A DNA stretch of 50,405 nt from Deltaproteobacteria bacterium (lineage in GTDB: Bacteria > Desulfobacterota > Desulfobacteria > Desulfobacterales > SURF-15), in contig JAFDFZ010000049.1 in NCBI GenBank assembly GCA_019309565.1, positions 1 through 50,405 of the forward strand. Direction: 5' to 3'. Below the pieces are notes generated by a model that saw only the letters and a program-made list of their open reading frames with translations, had not been told where the DNA came from and made no database searches. Each line of letters starts with the position of its first letter. The stretch's first letter is position 1. Shown one piece after another: positions 43,305 through 50,405 of the stretch. Made by a program: the position numbers and the translations under genes.

Positions 43305-45476
43305 TTGAAATCTTCTGAAATTGATGTTAATGTTTATCGAAAGACATTTTATGTTTCACACCGAAAAGAACTATACTGGAAAGTATGGCAGAGTTGGCGT
43401 AGGATTTCAAGGAAAGTGCTAAACACCATTTTCTCCGCCCTTTTTAATTCCAGGATAAAAGCTCCCGGAACTTCCATTTTCGATCCAATGGATCAATTCG
43501 ACGAGAACGCCTCCGGGCGCTGGCAGATAATTCGTTCGATGAATGCGGCGTTCTTGATTCGCCTGGCGGGTCCTAAACACAAGGCTTTTAAAGCAGCCGG
43601 AAGACTGCTTGAACGGGCTTGCCATACGCAAAGTTTAAAAGAAACGGCGCAATTTTACCTGGAAGGTATAGAAAACACGACTTGTGAAATTGAAAGGGTG
43701 ATTCGAAAAGACAAAGATTTCAAAGATGCGTTTATGGCACTTTACCACTTTACTGCTGATGACAAAAAAGAGAAAAGTCTTGAACAGACTTCAGAGAAGC
43801 TCTGGGCGGTCTTTTTCCCCGAAGCCGTTGGGCTTAGGAATAATTACAAGCGTGGAATCGATGAGCTCAGGAAAAAGCGAACTGTAGAGATTTTATCTTT
43901 GAAAACAGATCCGATTTCGGATCCCGCCCGTCAGTTGCTCTTTATATCCAATGTGCTTCTGACCCTTCCGGATGGCGAAAAGCGCCTTGAAGCCCTTCAT
44001 CTAAGCGAAGATCTTAAAAGATCCCTTGCCCCGGTTCTAAAAGAACCTCAGCAATACTGGTTCGATCATCCCATACAAATAGGCGTGGCACCCGAAAGCA
44101 ACGAATTTCTTTACGGACTTCGGGCTCTGGAAAAAGCCCTTGCCTTTGAGCGGGTAAGGGGAAATGCAACTCAAAAATCACGAATTACCTGTATCCTTTC
44201 TGTTTCGGTCACACATAGAGGTCTTCGCTTAATCGCAAAGCGTTATCTCAAAGAAGAAATCCAACGAAACGGCGATTTCAAAGGGCTTGACATCTACATG
44301 TTCTCAGAATCCCAAACAGATAGCATCATCAAAGATATTCTTGCACCGGCTGCACGCTATTACCTGGGTGTAAATAACGCTGAAGCGCTCCTTTCGGTAT
44401 TTGGAGTTGATGGAGAATATGGAAGACATTACAGTTTTCTAAAAGCCGTATCTGCCCTGTGGCAGGTGCTTGTGTCACCTGAAATAAAAGCCACCTTCAA
44501 GATCGATCTTGACCAGATATTTCCTCAAAAGGAACTGGTCGAGCAGACAGGAGCTTCGGCCTTTGAGCATTTTAAAACCCCGCTGTGGGGGGCAAAGGGG
44601 GTGGATACAGAGGGCTTTCCGGTCGATTTGGGGATGATTGCAGGGGCTCTTGTAAATGAAAAGGATATTGGCCGCTGCCTGTTTACACCGGATGTTCCCT
44701 TTCCCGACCGATCTCCTGTTTTTGAAGAGTACATTTTTTTCAATCAGCTACCACAGGCGATCTCCACACGAGCTGAGATGATGACGCGCTATGATACCGA
44801 AGCTTTAGACGGCAGGCGCCGATGCATTCAGCGAATCCACATTACCGGCGGTACCAACGGCATTTTGACAGAAAGCCTTTTCAAACACCGTCCGTTTACG
44901 CCCTCATTTATCGGACGGGCGGAGGATCAGGCTTACATTCTTTCTGTCATATGCCGGCAAGGAGAAAGGCTTGCCTATGTGCACAAAGACGGGCTTATCA
45001 TGCGCCATGACAAGGAAGCATTCGCACAGCAGGCTATCGAGTCGGCCCGTATCGGAACGCTGATTGGTGATTATGTACGGATTCTTTACTTCTCGGCCTA
45101 CGCGCGTGTGCTGGCCGAAGATATTACCACCATCAAGAAGATCCTTGATCCCTTTACCGGCTGCTTTATATCAAAGATTCCCACTGCGGTTGTAATGCTC
45201 CGGTTCGCCCTAAAGGCCGCTTCTTTCTTTACTGCTGGGAAAAACAAAGAAGGGGGCGATTTTGTAACAAACGGTGCTTTTCGTATCAAAAATGCTCTCG
45301 ATTTTATTCGAAACGGAGGGCTTAAACAGCATTACGAAAGGGAGCAGCGCGGCTGGAATCTCTATTACGATACGCTGGAAGCTCTAAGGGAAGCGCTGAA
45401 AAGAGAAGATGAGTTTGCTGTAAGGTTGAAACAGAAGACACGGGCTATCCTTGATCAATGCCTGCTTAGTGGATAA
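43305..45476 (+). CDS. Large unknown protein with possible GT-A glycosyltransferase-like core
   Basis: A 723-residue soluble protein, not recognised with confidence. The N-terminal ~280 residues are helical and charged. The middle (about 290-600) has features seen in GT-A nucleotide-sugar transferases: ITCILSVSVTHRG beta strand/loop, FLKAVSALWQVL, a DxD-like KIDLDQIFP, HITGGTNGILTESLF, and FIGRAEDQAYIL resembling the acidic acceptor-site motif. The C-terminus is helical. No membrane segment or signal is seen. The start is uncertain: TTG 43305 is the earliest, and a ribosome site is not obvious. Codon use matches the neighbours and the long open frame supports a real gene. It has no evident operon partners. 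Confidence 0.72.
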   Translation: MKSSEIDVNVYRKTFYVSHRKELYWKVWQSWRRISRKVLNTIFSALFNSRIKAPGTSIFDPMDQFDENASGRWQIIRSMNAAFLIRLAGPKHKAFKAAGRLLERACHTQSLKETAQFYLEGIENTTCEIERVIRKDKDFKDAFMALYHFTADDKKEKSLEQTSEKLWAVFFPEAVGLRNNYKRGIDELRKKRTVEILSLKTDPISDPARQLLFISNVLLTLPDGEKRLEALHLSEDLKRSLAPVLKEPQQYWFDHPIQIGVAPESNEFLYGLRALEKALAFERVRGNATQKSRITCILSVSVTHRGLRLIAKRYLKEEIQRNGDFKGLDIYMFSESQTDSIIKDILAPAARYYLGVNNAEALLSVFGVDGEYGRHYSFLKAVSALWQVLVSPEIKATFKIDLDQIFPQKELVEQTGASAFEHFKTPLWGAKGVDTEGFPVDLGMIAGALVNEKDIGRCLFTPDVPFPDRSPVFEEYIFFNQLPQAISTRAEMMTRYDTEALDGRRRCIQRIHITGGTNGILTESLFKHRPFTPSFIGRAEDQAYILSVICRQGERLAYVHKDGLIMRHDKEAFAQQAIESARIGTLIGDYVRILYFSAYARVLAEDITTIKKILDPFTGCFISKIPTAVVMLRFALKAASFFTAGKNKEGGDFVTNGAFRIKNALDFIRNGGLKQHYEREQRGWNLYYDTLEALREALKREDEFAVRLKQKTRAILDQCLLSG

Positions 45477-45534
45477 AGGGGTTGTTATCACGAAAAGAGG
45501 GCCTTTTGAAAAAATGTCCCGCCATCTGGTGTGT

Positions 45535-46500
45535 TCAAACAAGCTCTTTGTACAGATAGCTTAACAGCCTTGCCGGATTTCGCTGCTTCATATGCTGTTC
45601 CATCTGCTTACGATCGATCATTTCGGATAAGTGTTCTAATTTTCGAGTAACTTCTACCACCGTGTTGAACGTTTCGACAGTATCGATTTCCTTTGACATC
45701 ACATCATAGGCATACCAGTCGTCGGTGTATTCCAATTCTTTCAGATAGTAGAAAAATTCGATGAACTCCCAGAAATGAAACGCCCCCGGCATCAAGTCCC
45801 AATCGAAATTACGGTCGTTATCATTTAGGTGGACATAGAAAAGCCTTTTGGAATGAGCCAGCAATGCGGCTGCCTGCGCAGGTCTTTCTCCACCCTGAAG
45901 AGAGTGGCCGATATCAAGCGTCGCTCCCAGGTTTTCTGCACCCACAGAGTTGCAAAATGCGGCCGTCTCTCCGGCTGAAGCAAAAAAGCAACGCACCCTC
46001 GGATCATTACACTTATACTCGATGCACAGCTTTACGTTTCGATCGTACTCGCAGATGGCTGCAAACGTTTCCTGGGCATAGCCGTAGGAATCGATGTAAT
46101 TCATCTCAAAGACATAATCATGTCCGTCATTTAAAGGGCAGGTGGAGATACGGTTAACCCCGATCTCCCGTGCAGCATCAATGGCGCGCTTAAAGTCCTC
46201 GACCACTTCTTTTCGCTCCGATTCCTTTGCAGAGGTAAATGCCCCCCGCCACCATTTTCCGGTTCGCCGCGATCGCACGTTTACAGAAGATACACCAAAA
46301 CCATGATCGGAAAGAAGTGATTTCAGCAATCCGAGGTTTTCGAAATCCGCCGGATAACAAAGCTCAAGCCCATCCAGTCCTTTTATTTTCGATGCAAGCG
46401 AAAATTTTTCTTCAAGACTGCGATCTTTTTCATACGTCATATAACGATTCTTAACTCCACCGAGAAAGGCAGAGATTATCGCCAATTTGTTCATAGGCAC
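45535..46500 (-). CDS. Sugar isomerase/epimerase-like TIM barrel (copy 1)
   Basis: A 321-residue protein of the xylose isomerase-like / AP endonuclease 2 barrel superfamily. Metal-binding positions appear in LCIEYKCNDPR, GATLDIGHSL, YVHLNDNDRNFDWDL and YAYDV. Members isomerise or epimerise sugars, cyclitols and hydroxypyruvate. It is clearly homologous to the next gene upstream (46554-47531): shared NRISTCPLNDGHDY versus NLVSTCPLADGYDY and similar DIGHS and HFWEF/HFWHW blocks. It is the last gene of the TRAP transporter cluster, so it probably acts on the imported compound. Confidence 0.85.
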   Translation of the reverse strand: MPMNKLAIISAFLGGVKNRYMTYEKDRSLEEKFSLASKIKGLDGLELCYPADFENLGLLKSLLSDHGFGVSSVNVRSRRTGKWWRGAFTSAKESERKEVVEDFKRAIDAAREIGVNRISTCPLNDGHDYVFEMNYIDSYGYAQETFAAICEYDRNVKLCIEYKCNDPRVRCFFASAGETAAFCNSVGAENLGATLDIGHSLQGGERPAQAAALLAHSKRLFYVHLNDNDRNFDWDLMPGAFHFWEFIEFFYYLKELEYTDDWYAYDVMSKEIDTVETFNTVVEVTRKLEHLSEMIDRKQMEQHMKQRNPARLLSYLYKELV

Positions 46501-46553
46501 CTCTTGTCACGTGAAATCTCCTGAGTTTATTTTTGGTTTGATGACGTGTCTGT

Positions 46554-47531
46554 CTAATCCTCTCTGACCAAAAGTCGACTCAGGAAGTCATAGGTTTCGT
46601 CAATATTACCCTCTTTTCTTACGAGTTCTAAGATTTTATCCGAGCCCATCTGCTCAATAGCTTTAAGCATTCTTTGAATCATGCGGATATTGATATCAAA
46701 GGCCTCAACCGGACCGATCGTTTTTGGAGCTATGTCGGCTCCCAGCCACCCCTCATATCCTATTTTATCAAGAACAAGCAGCAGCTCCATCCAATGCCAG
46801 AAATGTACGCTGCCAGAAATCATGTCCCAGTCCCCGCCATCGCCCGTGTTGTCATTTGTATGAATATAGAACAACCTATCCTTGCTTGCCAGCAGCGTTG
46901 CGGATTCAGCAGGTGTTTCCAGCGCGGCGAAGCTGTGGCCGATATCAAGATTTGCCCCGAGATTTGGCTTTTCAACCTCTGCACATATATGAAGCATTTT
47001 ACCCACATCACCCAGCAGTATTTTCGAGTGGGGCTCGTGGGGCTGGTATTCAAGGGCAAGCTTCACATCTTCACGATATGATACCACCTGAATTACAGAA
47101 TCGATAAAGTATCCCCAGGCATCGCCATAATCGATTTGAAACGGGTAATCATAACCGTCTGCCAGCGGGCATGTGGATACCAGGTTGGCTCCCAATTCTG
47201 CTGCTATGTCCATTGCCTGCTTAAGCATTTCAATGGCACGATTCCGTGCATCTTTGTTGCTTGCAGACAAAGCCCCGTGGCGGAAATAGGCGGCATCCTT
47301 TATATCCACATTTACAGCCGAACAAACCAATCCGCGATCCTCCAACAATTTTTTGGTAAACTGTACATCCTGCAAATCAAAGGGGTATTTAAGCTCCACT
47401 CCTTTGATACCATTCACTTGAGAGATCAACCTTAACTTCTCTTCAAGGGATCGATCGGGTTGATATTCTGTAAATCTATCCCGACGCCTGCCGAAAAACC
47501 CGGCATTGACACAGAATTTCCACCTTTTCAT
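46554..47531 (-). CDS. Sugar isomerase/epimerase-like TIM barrel (copy 2)
   Basis: A 325-residue paralogue of the 45535-46500 protein in the xylose isomerase-like barrel superfamily. Corresponding sites are LALEYQPHEPH, GANLDIGHSFA, FYIHTNDNTGDGGDWDM and GWLGADI. It lies between dctM (37 bases) and the first copy (53 bases). Two adjacent, diverged copies suggest two successive or two alternative isomerisations of the same substrate class, or a heteromer. The substrate is unknown. Confidence 0.85.
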   Translation of the reverse strand: MKRWKFCVNAGFFGRRRDRFTEYQPDRSLEEKLRLISQVNGIKGVELKYPFDLQDVQFTKKLLEDRGLVCSAVNVDIKDAAYFRHGALSASNKDARNRAIEMLKQAMDIAAELGANLVSTCPLADGYDYPFQIDYGDAWGYFIDSVIQVVSYREDVKLALEYQPHEPHSKILLGDVGKMLHICAEVEKPNLGANLDIGHSFAALETPAESATLLASKDRLFYIHTNDNTGDGGDWDMISGSVHFWHWMELLLVLDKIGYEGWLGADIAPKTIGPVEAFDINIRMIQRMLKAIEQMGSDKILELVRKEGNIDETYDFLSRLLVRED

Positions 47532-47568
47532 CTCAAGCCTTCTTTCCTATTGAATCGAAACAACTCTT

Positions 47569-48873
47569 CTACATCAATCGCTGCGGCAAAAAAAGCACAA
47601 ACTGCGGGAACAGGATCAAAAGTACGACAACACCCAATGTTATCGCCACATACGGCAGCACCAGCACCACCAGCTTTTCAAACGGCACTCCGGTAACCCG
47701 TATGAGCGCATAAAGAACCATCCCCACAGGCGGTGTAAGCAGCCCGAGCGTTAAAGCAAGGGTCATCACCACCCCGAAATGTATCGGGTCGATACCGAAC
47801 TGCTCGGCGGCCGGCAAAAGTATCGGGGTTAAAATAAGTATTGCCGGTGTTTGTGCCATAAAAAACCCGACGATCAACCAGAACACCGTGAAAAGCAAAA
47901 GCAAAACGGTTGGGTTATCTGTCAAGCGCGTCAAGAGATTAGCCAGCTCTGTGGGTACCTGACCTCGTATCATCACCACCCCAAAAGATGAAGTAAAAGC
48001 GATTATGAGCATGATCACCGAGCAGTCGATCATGGTTCCACGGATTTCCTTTATCAGATGTGAAAGGCCGAACTCTCTGTAAATCCCAAGACCAAGAAAC
48101 ATGGCATAAAACGCTGCCACTGCGGCCGCTTCGGTAGGGGTAAACACACCGCTGTATATACCTCCGACGATGATAACCGGGGTCATGAGCGGGAAGAATG
48201 CTTTAAGAAAACTGCTGCCCAGTTCTTTTAAAGAAGCAACTTTTCCTGCAGGATAATCATAGCGGTAAGCACAACAAGCAACATATGTCATGAAAGCCAG
48301 TGCCATAACGATGCCCGGAACGATTCCCCCCATAAAAAGCGCCCCCACAGATGCTTCCGCCTGCACCCCGTAAGCAACCATGGCAATGCTTGGAGGGATA
48401 ATCGGGCCGATGAGGGAGGAAGCCGCAGTTATGGCTGCACTGAAATGCCGGCTGTAACCTTCATCCAGCATGGCTTTCATCTCCACTGCCCCAAGGCCTA
48501 CCGCATCTGCGGTTGCAGAGCCTGACATACCGGCGAAAATCATGCTGGCCAGCACGTTCGCATGCCCCAGGCCCCCTTTAAGGGGTCTTACGGTCAGGCT
48601 TACGAAACCGAACAGACGACCGGTTATGCCTCCGGTATTCATCAATCTTCCGGCAAGCAGGAAAAAGGGGATTGCAAGCAGCAGAAAATTATCTATCTTG
48701 GCAAATGCCAGCCGGGCGATCATCGAAGATACCCTGGGATCTGTGATATCTCCAAAAAAGTTTGCAGCACCTAAAGTTGCGATAACCCCGGCACCAAAGC
48801 CAACGGGAAAACCGATGATAATCAAAACAATAAGCCCGCAGGCCAATAAAACGTAAACGATCATATTATTCAC
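47569..48873 (-). CDS. dctM: TRAP transporter large permease (DctM)
   Basis: A 434-residue polytopic membrane protein with about 12 hydrophobic segments. It has family motifs such as LAIPFFLLAGRLMNTGGI near residue 65 and GMSGSATADAVGLGAVE near 115. It carries the ion-coupled transport path of the TRAP system, driven by Na+ or H+. The start is either GTG 48873 or ATG 48864; both overlap or abut the end of dctQ. It is followed by two isomerase-like genes. Confidence 0.95.
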   Translation of the reverse strand: MNNMIVYVLLACGLIVLIIIGFPVGFGAGVIATLGAANFFGDITDPRVSSMIARLAFAKIDNFLLLAIPFFLLAGRLMNTGGITGRLFGFVSLTVRPLKGGLGHANVLASMIFAGMSGSATADAVGLGAVEMKAMLDEGYSRHFSAAITAASSLIGPIIPPSIAMVAYGVQAEASVGALFMGGIVPGIVMALAFMTYVACCAYRYDYPAGKVASLKELGSSFLKAFFPLMTPVIIVGGIYSGVFTPTEAAAVAAFYAMFLGLGIYREFGLSHLIKEIRGTMIDCSVIMLIIAFTSSFGVVMIRGQVPTELANLLTRLTDNPTVLLLLFTVFWLIVGFFMAQTPAILILTPILLPAAEQFGIDPIHFGVVMTLALTLGLLTPPVGMVLYALIRVTGVPFEKLVVLVLPYVAITLGVVVLLILFPQFVLFLPQRLM

Positions 48874-49360
48874 TCGATCGCACTATAAGCAGATTCTCGT
48901 GTATTTTCATTACTACGTAAAGCATCATACACAGCACGGCAAGGAATTCACCAAAGTAAAGGTAACCTGTTCGAATCCAATCCAATGCGATCATGTAAGA
49001 GTCCCATGTCATCTTTGTCATTGCTATCGTGCCCCGGGCCATGAAACAGAGCAGGATTAATATTGCTGAATGGTATAGAATTTGTCCAATCGCCTGAAAT
49101 CGACGATTCAGTTTCTTAAAAAGGAAATCAACCACAATATGCTCATTTTCCCGGATGGCGATTGCAATTCCGAAAAACATGGTTAAGATGAAAAGGATCC
49201 GCGCAAGCTCCTCCGTCCAGGGAACAGAAATTCTAAGCGCATAACGAAACAGAACCTGTCCGCCCGTTGACAGAAGCATTCCGATGAACCCTGCCATCGT
49301 CACTGCCTCAAGCACAGCCTCAAAAAAATGCAGGAATTTTTGTTTTACACTTTTGTCCAT
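48866..49360 (-). CDS. dctQ: TRAP transporter small permease (DctQ)
   Basis: A 164-residue protein with four hydrophobic segments and the typical DctQ sequence QVLFRYALRISVPWTEELARILFILTMFFGIAIAIRENEHI, which binds the large permease. ATG 49360 (MDKSVKQKF) is preferred to the TTG at 49393, which lies inside a hairpin. The stop overlaps the dctM start region. It works with DctM as the membrane unit. Confidence 0.93.
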   Translation of the reverse strand: MDKSVKQKFLHFFEAVLEAVTMAGFIGMLLSTGGQVLFRYALRISVPWTEELARILFILTMFFGIAIAIRENEHIVVDFLFKKLNRRFQAIGQILYHSAILILLCFMARGTIAMTKMTWDSYMIALDWIRTGYLYFGEFLAVLCMMLYVVMKIHENLLIVRSSE

Positions 49361-49382
49361 AAGATTCCATTCCGTAGACAGC

Positions 49383-49423
49383 ACCTTCTCCAAATCCAGG
49401 TCATGCTGGAAATGGAGAAGGTG
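49383..49423 (-). repeat. Long hairpin in the dctP-dctQ gap
   Basis: CACCTTCTCCA (49383-49393) and TGGAGAAGGTG (49413-49423) form a perfect 11-pair stem, extended inward by a CCAG/CTGG helix after two mismatches. No T-run follows on the minus strand, so it is not a terminator. Such hairpins behind binding-protein genes often protect the upstream mRNA and raise binding-protein output. Confidence 0.65.
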
Positions 49424-49442
49424 ATACTAGAAAGGCCGTCTG

Positions 49443-50405
49443 TTATTGGGCATACTTTGCTATATCCTCTAGAATACCGGGACGACATTTCTTTGCGGCA
49501 AACTTTTTTACGATGGGTTGAGCAATTTCCCTGAAAGGAGCGATATCCGGATGAATAACCTTGACTTTACCGGTGGCTTCCATCTTTTTGAGCAGGTTGT
49601 CTGTTTCGGTTTTAACCGTATGGTTTAGCCATTTGATGGCATCATCAAGAGTGCTCATAAAGATATTACGGTGATCGGCACTTAATGAATCCATGAAACC
49701 CTTGTTTGCAGAAATGATCCAGTAACTCCAGACGTGCCTTGTAAGGTTGATATATTTTTGTACCTCGTAGAATTTATTTCCCCAGATGGTGGAGATGGGA
49801 TTTTCCTGTGCCTCGAAAACCCCCTGCCGAAGCGCACCGTAAAGTTCCTTAATCGACAAAGGAGCAGGCAGCGCGCCATAGGCTTTGAATATTTCCTGCC
49901 GAAGCGGGTTGGTCACGCGAATCTTAATCCCTTTCAGGTCTTGGGGTTTGCGAATAGGCACATTAGATGTGACGTTTCGGGCACCTCTGGAACCCACTGC
50001 GATAATCGTAATGTTGTACTTTTGCTCAAGTTTCTTATTCAGTTCATGTCTTAAGGGGCCGTTCCATACGCGGAAGCCGTGAGCCTCGTCTTTGTACACA
50101 AACTCCGCCTCCATACATTGATATTCTCGAACCAGGTGATGAACTATAACCGGCCCTGCAACATGCAACTGGATCTCATTTGTAGAGAGTTGCTGCAGCA
50201 ACTGCTTATCCCCGCCCAGAGCTCCACCAGGGACGAAGGTCATGTCAAGTTCACCGTTTGAGGCCTCTTTCATGGCTTTCTGCCATCGAACCACGGCAAG
50301 CGAACTGAAATCTTTAGGACCGTTTGTTGTCGCAAACGTAAATTTAACGGTTTTCGCCTCAACGGCTCCATTGGACAACAGCAGCCCGGCCATAGCCAGA
50401 ATTCC
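49443..50405 (-). CDS. dctP: TRAP transporter solute-binding protein (DctP), N-terminus cut by window end
   Basis: The frame runs from the window edge to the stop at 49443. The visible N-terminus (GILAMAGLLLSNGAVEA) is the end of a Sec signal peptide, with the mature protein starting near KTVKFTFATTNGPKDF, so only a few leading residues are missing. Typical DctP features follow: VRWQKAMKEASNGELDMTFVPGGALGGDK, RGARNVTSNVPIRKPQDLKGIKIRV with the arginine that binds a carboxylate, and ELYGALRQGVFEAQENPISTI. It captures an organic acid, perhaps a sugar acid, in the periplasm for DctQM. Confidence 0.93.
   Translation of the reverse strand, partial: GILAMAGLLLSNGAVEAKTVKFTFATTNGPKDFSSLAVVRWQKAMKEASNGELDMTFVPGGALGGDKQLLQQLSTNEIQLHVAGPVIVHHLVREYQCMEAEFVYKDEAHGFRVWNGPLRHELNKKLEQKYNITIIAVGSRGARNVTSNVPIRKPQDLKGIKIRVTNPLRQEIFKAYGALPAPLSIKELYGALRQGVFEAQENPISTIWGNKFYEVQKYINLTRHVWSYWIISANKGFMDSLSADHRNIFMSTLDDAIKWLNHTVKTETDNLLKKMEATGKVKVIHPDIAPFREIAQPIVKKFAAKKCRPGILEDIAKYAQ

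Overview
The window looks like chromosomal DNA of an anaerobic, probably sulfate-reducing bacterium of the Desulfobacterota (Desulfobacterales / Desulfosarcina-Desulfococcus type). Pointers are heterodisulfide-reductase-like (Hdr) electron-transfer proteins, two in-frame UGA (selenocysteine) codons in HdrA and formate dehydrogenase, a Na+-pumping glutaconyl-CoA decarboxylase next to a glutaryl-CoA dehydrogenase with non-decarboxylating signature residues, a glycyl-radical enzyme, a class I lysyl-tRNA synthetase and a TRAP transporter. Taxonomy is inferred from gene content only.

Layout. 1-11.9 kb (+): the 3' part of a sulfide:quinone-oxidoreductase-like flavoprotein, a DUF1641 protein, a membrane cytochrome b fused to two HdrC-like ferredoxin modules and carrying a c-heme motif, HdrB, a double-module HdrA with Sec60, then two PAS histidine kinases and a response regulator. 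This is the most interesting block: a candidate membrane-bound Hdr complex that could connect periplasmic heme c and the quinone pool to a cytoplasmic flavin/selenium centre, with its own phosphorelay. 11.9-12.2 kb: a MITE-like element with long inverted repeats. 12.3-15.0 kb (-): seleno-FdhA with a NuoG-like N-terminus. 15.2-19.8 kb: thrS (-), an RNase D-like gene (+), a small membrane protein and a thioredoxin-fold/HEAT protein. 19.9-24.7 kb (-): HpaI-type aldolase, SDR, iron alcohol dehydrogenase, class I LysRS. 25-25.9 kb (+): DinB-like protein and a cold-shock protein with a strong terminator.

26-30.2 kb (-), in transcription order: a Trp-codon leader peptide and tandem terminators (attenuator), aroF (DAHP synthase), aroB, mobB, two small membrane proteins, an ECF sigma factor and its zinc-finger anti-sigma factor. 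30.3-33.5 kb (-): a glycyl-radical enzyme and its activase; the activase is broken by a frameshifting internal deletion that removes the GGE region. 33.8-41.9 kb (+): non-decarboxylating-type glutaryl-CoA dehydrogenase, gcdD, gcdB, gcdC, gcdA (glutaryl-CoA to crotonyl-CoA with Na+ export, the lower part of anaerobic aromatic or dicarboxylate degradation), a thioredoxin-reductase-like gene and a nuclease-helicase fusion. 41.9-45.5 kb: an unknown polytopic membrane protein (-) and an unknown 723-residue protein (+). 45.5-50.4 kb (-): TRAP transporter dctP (cut by the window end), dctQ, dctM and two sugar-isomerase-like TIM barrels.

No tRNA, rRNA, CRISPR array or intact insertion sequence was recognised. 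All functional names come from reading motifs by eye; no database search was run.
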